A DNA stretch of 64,000 bases from Helopsaltes ochotensis (taxonomy: Eukaryota; Chordata; Aves; Passeriformes; Locustellidae), in contig VXBM01000425.1 of NCBI GenBank assembly GCA_013400155.1, forward strand, positions 452,216 through 516,215. Reading direction: 5' to 3'. The position numbers were made by a program, and so were the translations under genes. Shown piece after piece: positions 26,601-38,991 of the stretch (the first letter of the stretch is position 1; the number at the start of each line of letters is the position of its first letter). Under the pieces are notes generated by a model. It had not been told where the DNA came from. It saw only the letters and a list, made by a program, of their open reading frames with translations, and did no database searches.

Positions 26601-27512
26601 CTGAGAATTAGAAGTAAGTGATTGAAGGCAATTATCTAACTTACATTTTCCTCCCTGCCTCAGTGCTCTCTGTTGTGATTAGCAACAAAACCCACACACA
26701 GAAAAAGCATCAAACTCCCACAGAGGCACACAGGGATCTGAATGGGAAACAGATGAGCAAGAGAAAGCAGCACAAAGGACATTTCCCAACCAACAGCCAG
26801 TCTGTGTGCACTGGAGGAGAGAGGAAGTTCAGCCCAGCCTTGTGGAAAATGAGGAAGGTACGGAGGGGCTGACGCTCCATGGCAAAAATCACCCTGAAAC
26901 GTGTCTGCTGATTATTCCAAGAGATTAATTATGATCAAACACCACATCCAGGCAGCAGCTGATCCTGTGGGGATCGTACAGGAGGAATGCCTCCTTGGAC
27001 ACATCATCCCTCGGAGCAAGTCAACCAGGGCACCCAGGAGTCCCTGACTGATAGCCAGGATAATCAGGATGACATGTGGAATTTTGATACACCTGGATAG
27101 GACAGAGTCTTCTTAGAGATCGAAAATTTTAAATTCACAATGAGCATGAGCACAGATCCTTCAAATGCTGCATCATTTGCCAGATGCATCAAGTAGCTCT
27201 GAACTGGTGGCAGAGAACTTTGCACAGATTTCCTATATTATTTCCAGAGATACTTCCAGCAGCGTTAGTAACTTCAACACTTTCCTGATGATACAAGAAG
27301 TATTCAATTATCTCTGGCACAGCTGATATTACTCTCCCCTCCATCCTACCAACTGCAGAAGTGCAGACACCTGGATAATTTATGCCCAAGATACGCAGCA
27401 GCAAGAAAGTTTACAGAAATAAACCAGTCATTTTTCCTAACATTTTTTGGACAAGTTGAATCTACCACAGCAAACAGCAAGTCTTACTTTGGAGAAATCC
27501 AAGTTTTCCTTA
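23691..27512. other. Non-coding stretch
   Basis: No gene recognised. It contains the A-rich tract at 25009-25031. Open frames stay below 95 codons. Confidence 0.45.
25009..25031. repeat. Poly-A with one G interruption
   Basis: A14, G, A8-type tract that ends at ATAAATTTG. No retroposed gene was recognised next to it. Confidence 0.85.
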
Positions 27513-27768
27513 GGAGAATGGCCTCCCATTCAGGCAGGGTTAGATGGGATATTGGGAAGAAATCCTTCCCTGTGAGGGTGGGGAGGCCCTGGCACAGGGT
27601 GCCCAGGGAAGCTGTCGATGTCCCTGGATCCCTGGAAGTGTCCAAGGCCAGACTGGACGGGGCTTGGAGCAACCTGGGCTGGTGGAAATGTCCCTGCCCA
27701 TGGCAGAGGGCAGCACTGCATGGGTTTTAAAATCCCTTCCAATCCAAGCCCATTCTGTGATTCCGTGG
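27513..27768 (+). mobile_element. CR1 LINE 3' fragment
   Basis: About 255 bp in sense: GGCAGGGTTAGATGGGATAT, GTGAGGGTGGGGAGGCCCTG, GATCCCTGGAAGTGTCCAAG, GGCTTGGAGCAACCTGGGCT and GTCCCTGCCCATGGCAGAGG. It ends CCCATTCTGTGATTCCGTGG, with two decayed octamers. It is one of the better preserved copies here. Confidence 0.95.
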
Positions 27769-30662
27769 ACACAGATCAAAAAAAAATCAGGAAGCCCCTG
27801 CAGATGTTGGCAGAATCAGCCTAGTAATAGAAAGTGTCTTACAAAATTAATATAAATGTCCTGGCTAAAATAGATGGTATGTGTTTGAGCAGAAGAAATC
27901 TCTGCTTGTATCTCAAAAAGCAATAAAGCTTTGACACAATCTAAAGCTGAGGATCTCCTTTAAAGGCCAAGAGATTAACTCCTGGGATGAGACCCACAGG
28001 GGAAGGGGTTGAGGGGCCGGCACTCAGCTCCAGTGCCTCAAGGAGAGATGACCAGCCCGGAGCGCCAGGCAGTTTCCAGCTCCAGCAATCCCAGGGCCCT
28101 GAGCAAGCCGTGCACGCACCGAGATCAGACCAAAAGGCAAATGCAGCACCGGCCTGTGGAAAGCCAGGGATCAACTTCATTTTGGTTAATAACTGAGCCA
28201 TCAACAACTGTTTTATCAGCTACACACAGAAATGAAGGGAGCAGAGCAGAGATCCATCACGATTGAAGCAACATCATTACTCATAAGCTCTCCTAGTTCC
28301 CTGTCACAGGCAAAATGCTTCCCTTAAAACAAGGAGCACTGATATAATGCATCGGTAACATTTGTTAGTATTGAGTAGTCTCTTGCTGGAAGGAGGTATA
28401 AATAGATATGACTCCACTTTGCAAGGGAAAAGAACAGCTAAGTAATTATACAGAATTACATAGCTGGGGAGGACACTGCTTGCTGGTGTAACAGAGAAGT
28501 AACACCTTATTCACAGGTAAGACAGCATCCTTTATTTCAAATCTACTAAACATAGGAATTAAAATCAAATCATTATTTGCAGAAGACAAGTCTTCCACTG
28601 CATTATGTTATTTTTGGGAAGACACAATGATGTACAGACTTTTTTTGACCAGGTGAAGATAAAATTTGTCTTCTATAGATACCTTACACATAAGGTAAGG
28701 TGTTCAGAAACTACAGAGTCTGAGCTATTTAGGAGATTGTTCTTGTTCTAAAGTTACTGGCAGGATGAAAGCACTGCAAGTTGCAAAAGGGATGTTGATG
28801 CAATGCACAGACCTTGAAGTAGATCATGAGGTGTGCAGTCATTAATAGTTTTAGGTGAATACTAAATTAGATTAAAGACAGGTTGGATGAATGGGCCCTT
28901 AATGCCTTTCCTGTAGGTAAGTGCAAACTGCTAACATAATTTTGCTCAGTAAGGTAAGAGTGACCCAGAGTTGAAGAAGTAAAGGATGACAAAAACCATC
29001 TTTTAAGTTTTTTAAACCATCTTCTGATTTCTACTGAAGTAAACACAGCATTTTGAGGTATTTTGGTCAGAGTGATCAGAAAGAAATCCAGAGAAATCCT
29101 GAAATATTGATTGAGATCCAGTAGGACCTCATTAAGTCTGGCAGCCAACAAGACCTTTAAAACTGTAAGAAATTCAGAATAAAGGAAATCTGTACTCTAT
29201 GCGTATTTACCTTGGTCTTTTTCCTAAATACAGTTTTATATCAAAAAGAAAAGTGAAACATGTTCATGCTTCTTTCTGGCATAGAACTAAAAATCAAATA
29301 GTGAATATGATAAAAAAATATTAGTACACTATCACTCAGAATGTGACATATCATGTACAAAGAGAAATGCATCCTTACGCTCCTTTCAGGAGCAAAAACA
29401 AAATCAAGTCCTGTCTTCTATTATGTGGTGTATTATATAAAAAGAGACAATTTCCAATAACTCATATGGGGGAGGAATGGCTTTACAGGACTGTCACAGC
29501 ATCCTGAGTTGAAGAAAAGCAACTCAATTAAATCAAAAGAAAAACAGCATAAATGAACCACAAAAGACAGAAATATTGCAAGCATAACACCCACCACAAA
29601 ATCACAGGATATAAACCAGAAAGCTTGAACGCTTCTAGCTCCAAACTGTGGAAAGGCATAGGGAGGAAGAATTTTGAAGTTGAATATGCTGCAAAAATTC
29701 TCAGCAGGCAAATCTTATGAATGAAGATCTCCATCTGGAAACAGATAATTCCACTCAAACATGTCACCCAGTTGCCATGGCAATGTGACAAAGAAAAACA
29801 GCTCTCATTAATAACAATTTCGGTGATAAATGAGCATATCAAGTTAGAATATTGAAACAATTACTGGGTGGGGGGACACGAAACTGTGGTGGTTCCCATG
29901 AGAAACATGTCTTCAGCACTTCCAGACATGGTTCTAAGTGCCTTTACCACAGGAATATGGGCAATGACACTAATTCTAGCTCAGTTTAAAGTAAAGACAA
30001 GACCAAAAAAAACCCCGTAATTTTGTCAAATATATCCAGTCACTGTGACTTTCGGAGAAATATTTGGCTAAACAGCAAGCCTTTAAATAAGTAAATTAAT
30101 AGAATGCTGATTTACACTGCATTCCCATTTCAGACATCTAAGGGCGAACAGATTTGGTTCCACTGTCATCAAGAGGGACGATGGGTGAGCCTCTTCTCTA
30201 TTTTTAGCAAGATATCGAGTATCAGGCAGGAGGTGAGTGGTACTTCAGTCATATCACCAAGAGGGAAGTTTCTAAACACACTTTCATTTTCCTGTGCCAC
30301 ATATTTTTCTGCAGTTACTCCTGCCTTTCTATCACACGACATGCCAAGATTTATCCTTCATCCACACTTAACCACATGTCTGTTCTGTAAAATAGGAGCT
30401 TTCTGTCTAACAAATTTCTCAGCACTGTACTTACTTCTACCAGGTGCAGAAAGTGCTCCTACTGCTGTAAATGCCACGGATCAAAGCTTCACGTGCTCCC
30501 CTCTCCCAAAGGCTTGAAAGCTCAAAGCTAAATTTAGATAAAAGACTGAATTGCTTTTTCTAAAAATATTTGTTAAGAACCGTAAGAGATTTTGATGCAA
30601 TTGAACTGAAACATAGAACAGCAGGTGAGCCACTTAGATGCTGAGCACAGAACATGCCAAAC
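27769..30662. other. Non-coding stretch
   Basis: No gene recognised. A GC-richer patch at about 27980-28160 is open on both strands without a domain. The rest is AT-rich. Confidence 0.45.
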
Positions 30663-31181
30663 ATCCCAGAATGGTTTGGGTGGGAAGGGACCTTAAAAAT
30701 CATCCGATTCCATCCCCTGCCAAGGGCAGGGACACCTTCCACTGTCCCAGGATGCTCCAAGTCCTGTCCAGCCTGGCCTTGGACATTGCCAGGGATCCAG
30801 GGGCAGCCACAGCTTCTCCGGTCACCCTGTGCGAGGGCCTCACCACCCTCACAGGGAACAATTCCTTCCCAATATCGCATCCATCCCGGCCCTCTGGCAG
30901 TGGGGAGCCATTCCCCCTTGTCCTGTCACTCCACCACAGACACTTCATCTTTTTTGTTGGCTCCCTTCAGGCACTGGAAGGCCACTGGAAGGCCTGAAGC
31001 TTCTCTTCTCCAGGCTGAAAAATCCTAATTCTCGCAACCTTCCCTCACAACAAAGCTGCTCCATCTCTCTGATCATCTTGATGGCCTCCTCTGGACTGGC
31101 TCCAGCAGCTCCATGTCCTTCCTGTCTGTGCTGGGATGCTGGAACTGGATGCAGCTCTCCTGGAGCCCATCTCCAGTGCCA
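30663..31181 (-). mobile_element. Longest CR1 LINE fragment of the window
   Basis: About 520 bp, minus strand. It starts at the 3' side with CCCAGAATGGTTTGGGTGGG and passes the GGGCAGGGACACCTTCCACT block, the CACCACCCTCACAGGGAACA block and CTTGTCCTGTCACTCCACC. It extends further 5' than the other copies, into CTTCTCTTCTCCAGGCTG, ATGGCCTCCTCTGGACTGGC and AACTGGATGCAGCTCTCCTG. The antisense strand of this fragment is by chance open and, with flanking DNA, gives a 230-codon frame at 30829-31521. That frame is not a gene. Confidence 0.95.
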
Positions 31182-32954
31182 CTGGGAAGGAGGAAAACTC
31201 CAAAATCCTCAGCTGCTCTGGGTGGACACGAGCAGTGGTGGGCTCAGCTCTAGAAAGAGCCAGGCCACACATCAGGAGAAAAACCTAACTCACAGACCAC
31301 CAGGACAGGCAAGGAGCAGAATTAGATTGCTCGGGTGGCTGCAGTTCCCACCACCTGAGTCATCAACCTTGAGTGCCACAGGTTCATGTCCAGCTGGTCT
31401 GGAGGACTGGAAGGGGGAGATGAGCTGCTCAGGTTATTCCATCTCTGTTATGTATGTGGGTTTCAACTGCCTGGATACCGGGGAAGTTAAGTCAAAAATC
31501 CCAAAAAAAGTCAACAGTTAGAGAAAGTAGCTGCAAAAATCCTGCAAATTAATTATTTCTTGAACTAAATATTAAGAAATGGAGGCTATCTAAGTTATCT
31601 TCTTAGGTCCAGCTTCAGACACTCTCAGCAGCAGCCTATGGCTCATTTGATTCTATAGGGTTGAAGCATTTGCTCATCTGTGGGGGTGGATTTCTGACCC
31701 ACTTGGATGTGGACCGAGAGTGAAATTTCATTGGAGATCAACCAGTCTTGGGTGAGCAGCCTGTTGTCTTCTGTTACCAACCCTCAAAGCTATCAATTCA
31801 CAGGCAATTCTTGATCCAAGTGATCATGGTTTTACTAACGTGAATAGAATAATAAAAATAGCTTAGGAAATAAGCCAAACCATTTTTCTCAAAGAATTAT
31901 CTGAAAATGCTCATTCAGATTTCCCAAATTAATTTACCTTACCCTAATCCAATCTAAAAATACAGCCACTGCGGGCAATCAAGGCAGTGGACGCCACCAG
32001 ATACAAAACACAGAACAGGTACATGAACAACACACCAACAAAAATCTGCCAACAAAATCTAAATCCTCTGACAGAACAGCTCTTTAAAAATCAACACACC
32101 ACACAGATCGCAGCACATCTGCAAAGCCCACCCTCAAGCACTTTTTCTTCTTCCCACACAACCCTAACATGTACCCAAGAAATGCCAACAACTGCTTCTG
32201 CAAAAGGCAGATGTGACCGCTTGGGCTGGTTTTTTGGAGGAAAAACAGGGATTGAGACATTCAGTGTAACAAAAGCCAGTCCCTAAATGGAGGATTCCTG
32301 CAGAATTGGAAGGCCGTTCAGTGAGGCACGGGTAGCTCTTTCCTAAGCTATCCAGCAGCCCTAATGGCAGGCAGTGCTTCGTGAAACATTCACTCCCTCA
32401 AGGGTGATGCCTACCTGAAAAAAATTAGCAACTTCCCTTCTACTTTATCAAACCTCCCTCCTGCAGGCCCAAACAGTGACATCTTTCAGCAGCAATCTGT
32501 GAGGCCGACAGGTCTGACAGAACACAGACCATTAACTGTCCTGGACATGATCTTGATCTTTGCTGCTGGAGAAGCACAAACGCTCATGTTGCCATATTAA
32601 CCCACCCCTCACCAGTGCTGTCAGCAATTTCCAGAGCTGCAAACTGCTCACAGCTCTCCAGCCCTTGGGTAGCTGTCCTCTCCCAGCCTGATGAGAAAAG
32701 GCACTGTCCCAACGCCTGCACTGCTGCTGCTCCTCAGGTGCCTCAGTTTGTGTATCCTGGGTTTTCTGATTCCTTTCCCCCCAGTCTAAAGGTGGCAGGT
32801 GATGATGAAGCCATAATTAAGCTCTCTTGTTTCTACAGGTTTGATTTTCAAATTTGGCACGTGACTTGCAGAAACAAACCACTGCACATCAGCTGATACA
32901 GCAGGAGATGTGCAGCCCAATCAAGGAGGGGGTAACTTGCTTCCCATCTTCACC

Positions 32955-33026
32955 TGGTTTCTTCTTAGTTCCCTCTACTTGTTTTTTCTTCTTGGTTCCT
33001 ACCACTACTTGGTTTCTTCTCGGTCA
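32955..33026. repeat. Imperfect tandem repeat, about 28-30 bp unit
   Basis: GGTTTCTTCTTAGTTCCCTC is followed by TTTTTTCTTCTTGGTTCCTA and then GGTTTCTTCTCGG, joined by CTACTTG/ACTACTTGG linkers. There are about two and a third diverged units, T/C-rich on the plus strand. Confidence 0.6.
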
Positions 33027-33503
33027 AAAAGTCCCCAAGGCTAATCTACGTTTTGAGCTGTCATACAGTCCAAGCCCTGTGAAAACTGGAGTTCTACATA
33101 CAATTTTCTATCACATTATGAATTAAGGATTGTTTTAACTAACCTTATACCAGGGGCACAGGCCCACTGCCCTGTATCTGCCAGGTCTACCTTAGTTGCA
33201 GGTAGGTCAGAGGAACCACAGCCTCAGACGCCATTTCATTATCTCAGGAAAGATTTTAAAATACAACCTCAACATCCCCACATCCAGTTAATGCGAAATA
33301 CACAATTTCTGCCTTCCTCGTACTGTCTTTGTGTTCAGGATCTGAGGAAACACCATATGTGAGATGGTATTGAAAAAACCTGCCATGTGATCATATAATT
33401 AAAGACTTTTGTGCACTCCTCTGTAATTACAAAGCCAAAGAACAGTGCTGGTGGTGTGCACTCATAACTATATTTCAGCTACCCAGATTTCTGCTTGCTG
33501 AAA

Positions 33504-33576
33504 CTATATAATTCATATATACATATATATATATACACATATACATATATATATATATATATATATACACACAGAC
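33504..33576. repeat. (TA)n/(CA)n microsatellite block
   Basis: About 70 bp of alternating pyrimidine-purine sequence, with ATACATATATATA units and a pure TA stretch, closing with ACACACAG. It is likely length-polymorphic. Confidence 0.92.
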
Positions 33577-34897
33577 ACTTTTTTTTACCTTTTGTTTTCA
33601 TTTAATTTCATTTAATAACTTTGAGGCAGATGCCAGGTTGTTCAAAGGAAACTATTTCTCAGGTGGAGGAGATTACAGCCAGGGTGCCTGGCAGGAAGGA
33701 TACCCAGTAAATGCAATTATCTAGCCCACTAAAAAGATGAAACTGAGAAATGAAAGCAAGAGAGGAAACAAGCAGCAGAGAGATTAATTAGAGGAATGGA
33801 CAGGAGGAAAACAAAGGGTCTGTGCTTTGAAAATATGACTGTTCATATGAAGCCCCCAGGTGGGTGTCTGGATCCAGGCTGCCTTGAACACAGCCCAGCA
33901 TGGCCAGCTTGGAAAAGCTCCTTCAACTCCATTTCACTGCTCTGGTTTGAAATTCTCCCTTGGAAAGTTAAAAAAAAATACACCAAGCACAAAATATTTA
34001 ATCCTTTTCAGGTTTTTCAATGTCATTAATGACACTCCTAGTCTCTGCTGACCCTCCCCCCATCCCCATCTGTCTGTGTAGTCCATTGAACATTCCTCAC
34101 TCTGGCACAGAACCAGTCAGACACTATTGAACTCCAGGAAAAATGCCTAACTGACCATTTCTGTGAGCATCCCTTGTGCAGCACTGGAGGCCCTGCCTCT
34201 TACAGCCCCTCTAAGGTATCCATCCATCCAAAACCATTCCTGAACGGAGCCACCCCAAGCATTCCCAGGAAAATAAGTCATTACCACTCCACACCCTCGA
34301 AATTACACATCTCCTATTATTGCTAACACAGGATGAGGTGCCTTCAGTTTCCTTGTCAATAAAAAAGCCAATTCCTCTTTCCTTAACAAGCAATGCCATT
34401 CTCAATCAGTCAACTATTAAATGAGATTGTTGCCCCGCAACGTATGACTTGAAATGGATTTTCATACCCTTTCTGGCATAGTAACTTTTTTTCTATTAAT
34501 ATTAAGCTATCAAATTTTCCCTGCTGATGGACCTCAAAGAGTGTTTGTAAATCAGCAGCTATTTTGTTTTTATTAATTCCAATATGGAAGGGACTGAATA
34601 AGTACCCAGAACCAGTAGCATCTCCTCACTGTAAATATTTCTTTAAAACAAGAGGAGACATCTAATGAAAATATGATTTATAAAATACAGTGCACATTTC
34701 CAGATGCAAAAGATACAGAAGTTAATTACATTATTTTACTTACAGACCATCTAGCAGCTCCAAAAGTAATCTATTGGAAATACTAACACTTTACTCTGGC
34801 TACAGATTTTCCATGCCTTCTTCCCTTCCCTTTGGGCAACACTTTGTAAAAGAAAGCAAAATACCGAGGTCTGAAAGAAAAGAGTTTAGTAATAGCT

Positions 34898-34915
34898 AAA
34901 AAAAAAAAAAAAAAA
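34898..34915. repeat. Poly-A run
   Basis: Eighteen A bases between AATAGCT and CTGGAATAAAAATT. No recognised retrocopy adjoins it. Confidence 0.88.
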
Positions 34916-35019
34916 CTGGAATAAAAATTATGTGCTTAGAGCACTTGTATTAGACAGGTACTTTCACCCTAAAAAAATCTCAAGATGCACCCAGTTCCTA
35001 CAGTTAAAAATACAGTATA

Positions 35020-35191
35020 TCATGGAATCAGAGGATCACAGAATCTGCTGAGATGGGAAGGCCCCACCAGGATCTTCCAGTCCAACTCCTGTCCCTGCAC
35101 AGACACCCCAACAATCCCACCCTGTGCAGCCCTGAGAGCACTGTCCAAATGCTCCTGGAGCTCTGGCAGCCTTGAGGGCTGTCACCACTGG
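35020..35191 (-). mobile_element. CR1 fragment, divergent subfamily
   Basis: Minus strand: CATGGAATCAGAGGATCACA shows the decayed octamers. It continues with TCCAGTCCAACTCCTGTCCC, GCACAGACACCCCAACAATC, CCACCCTGTGCAGCCCTGAG and TGTCCAAATGCTCCTGGAGC. This is the CTGTCCCTGCACAG 3' end type, related to the fragment at 23615-23690. It breaks off after GGGCTGTCACCACTG. Confidence 0.88.
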
Positions 35192-38100
35192 ACAACAAAT
35201 TCAGGGGATGACATGCATGTAATTGTAACAAATACAACCATTACACAATTGAGGAGACTTCAGTGGAAAAAAGCAAACCACTACACCCCCTCTTTTTCCC
35301 TCTGAATAGCTCCAGATCATTCCTGGAGCCATAACTCCTGAAACAAAGGTGACTGCATGCTCCTTCCCAGTACCACAGAACATGAAGTGCCCTGCATCCA
35401 AGCTGCCTGAACAGGTCCTGCAGTGCTCCTGTGACAAGAGCAGAAAGGAAAGACAGAATTTAAAAGCACCCTAAACCTGATCCTTTCTGCCAGAGCCCTC
35501 ACTCATACAGGTAGGAATAAAACGTGCATGGCAGGGCATAATGACACTCACTCAGCAGAAGCCAGGCTTTGTTTTTCACAAGCACAGGAGCCAGAAGTCT
35601 TAACATTTTTCAATTTTTCCCAGTTTTTTTCTGCTGCTAGCTCAAGACAGAGCACTGTCAGTCTTGGGCCTCTGACCAAGGAGAAGATGAGACCACTTGG
35701 TTGTAATATTTATTTAAAATACCCATGATGGCACAGTGTTTTGTAGAATCACCTCCTGGAACAATGCCTTGTAACATTCACTTCCTCTATCCTCTAAAGA
35801 CACCTTTGGCTGTGTCTGCCAAAGATACACAAATATTTATTGGTCAGGTACCTTTTCTTGGTATTTAACAGCCATTTCTACCAGTAGATATTTTCTACTA
35901 TAAAATTACAGCCTTACAAATTTCAGCCTTGTGTTGCTGAAATAAATATACACCCATGCAGCTACACAAGGCTTACCTGGGGAATTGGGAATTATTCCCA
36001 GAGTGAGTCTTTGCCGGCCAAATTTCAGGTTTTGGGGTTTTCTCTTGATTTTTCATTTCTCCAAATTTGCGGCCCAGTAATAAAACACTTGGAAAATGGC
36101 TAAAGGAGCACAGCAGTAATTGAAAGTATATGGCATTTTTACTATGATTTTTCCTTGTTTGCACCCACAGGTAGGCAATGAATGCCAGAGATTGTCTTTA
36201 AAGGATTAAGTGAAAAACTAAGTGTGTCTGTACCATAAAATAAATGGATTTCCTTTAGCACCAAGGCTGCCAGAAAACACATCCTGGCTCCTTTCTAGCC
36301 AGCGCCAAAGGCGGATGTATGGGCCTAATTATAGCCCACTAATGCAATTGTGAAATGCACACCCCTGTCACTTCATTTGTATGGGCTGGGACTGGACTCT
36401 CCACGGAGCTAAGCAGCTTGGAGGAAAGGTCACTCCCTAGAATAACACCACGCTCCCTCTGCCCACACTCCAGAGACTGCAGGGGCTCGGGGGCCCTTGG
36501 AGCCCCCTGCCCCAGGGTCGCTCTCTGGGCGCTCTGATGCCGACAGAGAGCTTGCAAAAGGGGAAAGCTCACAGGAAAATCTGAAGCAAGGAAGTGATGA
36601 CCTGCCTGTGATTAATTTCTGCTCCTAAAACAGGGATATCAACTGTTTCTCCCCCTTGGCCCACCTTCTGTCTTCTGTACTGTAAATCCCCACTCAAAGT
36701 GCCGAGTCCAACAGTGTGTGTGTCATTCCAAACCCTGCACTGCAAAGATCTGGATGAAAACAGCTCCCTTCCACTAGGCAGAATGACTCTGCAGAATAAT
36801 TCCCTCATCTAATACCATGACAAGGGGTTGTAAAAACAGTCCAAGAAGATTAACCACCAGAAGAAGGTCACTGTGGAGTGTGAGAGCTGTCAAACTAATT
36901 TATGGACACCAGTTCTAAGTCCAACTCTCTTTCAGGTAGGAAAACCTCAGCAACCTTTCCATGGCAAAGATCTTCTATCCACTCATGAAAGGCATCTCTT
37001 TTGGGGTCTTTCTGATTATTCTTTTCAAATAGGCACTGAGAAATATCTTCAAACACTGTTTGTTGTTCACTGCCTGAACCAGTAATTTTCCAGCACCCAG
37101 GTATCTAAAAAGCTACTCTCTCATCACTTCTGAATTGGTTTTCTTCTCTGCTGGATCGGTGAAAATAGACACTGAAAACAGATCTTGAAAAAAGAGGCAA
37201 GGTACCTCCTTGGAGCCTGCAGGAACCTTTCCGCAGACCTAGATGTCACCCCTAAGGAATACCAGATCAGTGTTTCTGCACTTCCAAGGGGGAAAAAAAT
37301 GGGGAAAATAGTAGGAGAAGAGAGAAGGGAGAACAATTTCAATTGCCATCATTACACACAGACCACAATTAACGGACAGCTGCTGTCAGAGTCCTGAGTG
37401 CACTGAGGCCACAACCAGCCCCTTGAGACCCCAGCTGCATCTCCTGCCCATGGATCCAGGAGCTCCGTTTCTGCTGCCACTTGGGCCTCCAGTCCCTGCC
37501 AGAGGAGGTCTGCCTGTTTCTAGTCCTGCCTTTGGTCATCTCCTGGAGGGACCTCAGCCCCACGTTGTAGGTGTCGTCTCTCCCATCTCTCCTCTCCCTG
37601 TCTCCAGCCTCATCACCTGGTGCTCCCCACTGCATTCCCTGGATCTGGCTCATTGCCATGCCTGCTCTTTCTGTATTCTTTATATATCTATATTTCCTTG
37701 CTGAAGAGGGAGGAAGAGTTTATTTTGTTACTACTCAGAGCCAGCCCACAGTACAGAGCAGCCTCTTCCCTCTTCTGCAAAAGCAGCACCTTTTCCACGA
37801 GCTATAAAGATGAGCCATTTCTATACTTAAAAGGTGAAAATACAGTCTTAATTCATGTGGAAAACACTTTCTTTGCACCTATTGATCATGAATACATAAC
37901 TAGACAAACCCTGAGGGTGCAGTTTGGTTTTCTTTTGATTTTCTTTAAACTCTGTTGCTTCCTTATGGTAATAAAATAGTAAATTATTGACTTACCAAGG
38001 GTGTTTTCAGACTTACACAAATACATCATAAACCTAGATAACACATGCAATTTTGTTATATTTCCCACATGAATATAACCAGGGTAGGTAAGGTTTTGTT

Positions 38101-38201
38101 CTATTAATTTCTCTCACTTCCTGAAACACTTGTTTAGGACTGCCCCCGTTTACTTAGATAAGAAGCAGGCTATCAACAAATTGCCAAACAAGGCAAGGAA
38201 A
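35192..38201. other. Non-coding stretch with GC-richer patches
   Basis: No gene recognised. Patches at about 36370-36550 and 37390-37660 are GC-richer and open on both strands, but no domain or known repeat was identified. Confidence 0.4.
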
Positions 38202-38272
38202 GAGAATCACAGAATCATAGAATGGTTTCGGTTGGAAGGGACCTTAAAGATTATCCCACCCCACCCAACAGG
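38202..38272 (-). mobile_element. CR1 3' end, heavily truncated
   Basis: AGAATCACAGAATCATAGAA shows well-preserved terminal octamers, then TGGTTTCGGTTGGAAGGGAC and CTTAAAGATTATCCCACCCC. Only about 70 bp remain. The clean octamers suggest a younger insertion than most here. Confidence 0.9.
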
Positions 38273-38868
38273 AAGTTGTTATTCACTGAAAACACTTCTC
38301 AGGTATTTTTCTGACTGAAAATTTTAACTGAAAACTTCTCCACTTCAAATGGCCAGATGACCTCCAGAATTTTGTGCATGGGAACAAAATGGGTTTAGAA
38401 GTTACCTCATATTCATTAAGGACAGCTGAACAGTCTTGCCAGGCCCAGAGATATTTTGAATTGTCCTGAGCAATATCCTAAGACTGAAGTTTTCAGTAAG
38501 ACAAGTACTTCTGGCCTGTTAAGGAAAGAGCCTTCAAAGCAAACTAATCTCTACAAAGGTTTGGTCACACTATTTTTGGAGATGACAATGCATATTTAGG
38601 AAAGGTAAATCATAGTCCATATTCCCCCTTGTTATTCTCCTTCTGCATAGAGTGGACATATTTTTAAGGTTTCAATTATTTCAGCAATTTGGTATTTACT
38701 TCAAACTAAGTCAGGATTCTGCTGTGTTTGACAGAGACAAGGAAGGAAATATGTGTCACAAGACAGGGATGAAGAGAAGGGAGACAATCCCGTAAAACAC
38801 ACAAAAAGAAAGGAAACGCAACATGAGACAGAAAACTGCCCTAGAGCTCGAGAAGCAATCAGATACTA
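38273..38868. other. Spacer between two minus-strand CR1 pieces
   Basis: About 600 bp of AT-rich DNA. No gene or repeat recognised. Confidence 0.5.
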
Positions 38869-38991
38869 TCATAGAATCCCAGAATGGTTTGGGCTGGGAG
38901 GGACCTTAGGGCCCATTGCATCGCACCCCTGCCGTGGGCAGGGACACGTTCTGCTATCCCAGCTTGCTCCAAGCCCATCCAGCCTGCCCGT
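38869..38991 (-). mobile_element. CR1 LINE 3' fragment
   Basis: CATAGAATCCCAGAATGGTT, GGGCTGGGAGGGACCTTAGG, CCCTGCCGTGGGCAGGGACA and GCTTGCTCCAAGCCCATCC, minus strand. It is truncated just after CAGCCTGCC. Confidence 0.92.

Larger units (their letters stand above)
31182..35019. other. Non-coding stretch with tandem and dinucleotide repeats
   Basis: It contains an imperfect tandem repeat near 32955-33026 and a TA/CA tract at 33504-33576. No gene recognised. The 3' part of the 30829-31521 open frame lies at its start and shows no domain. Confidence 0.45.
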
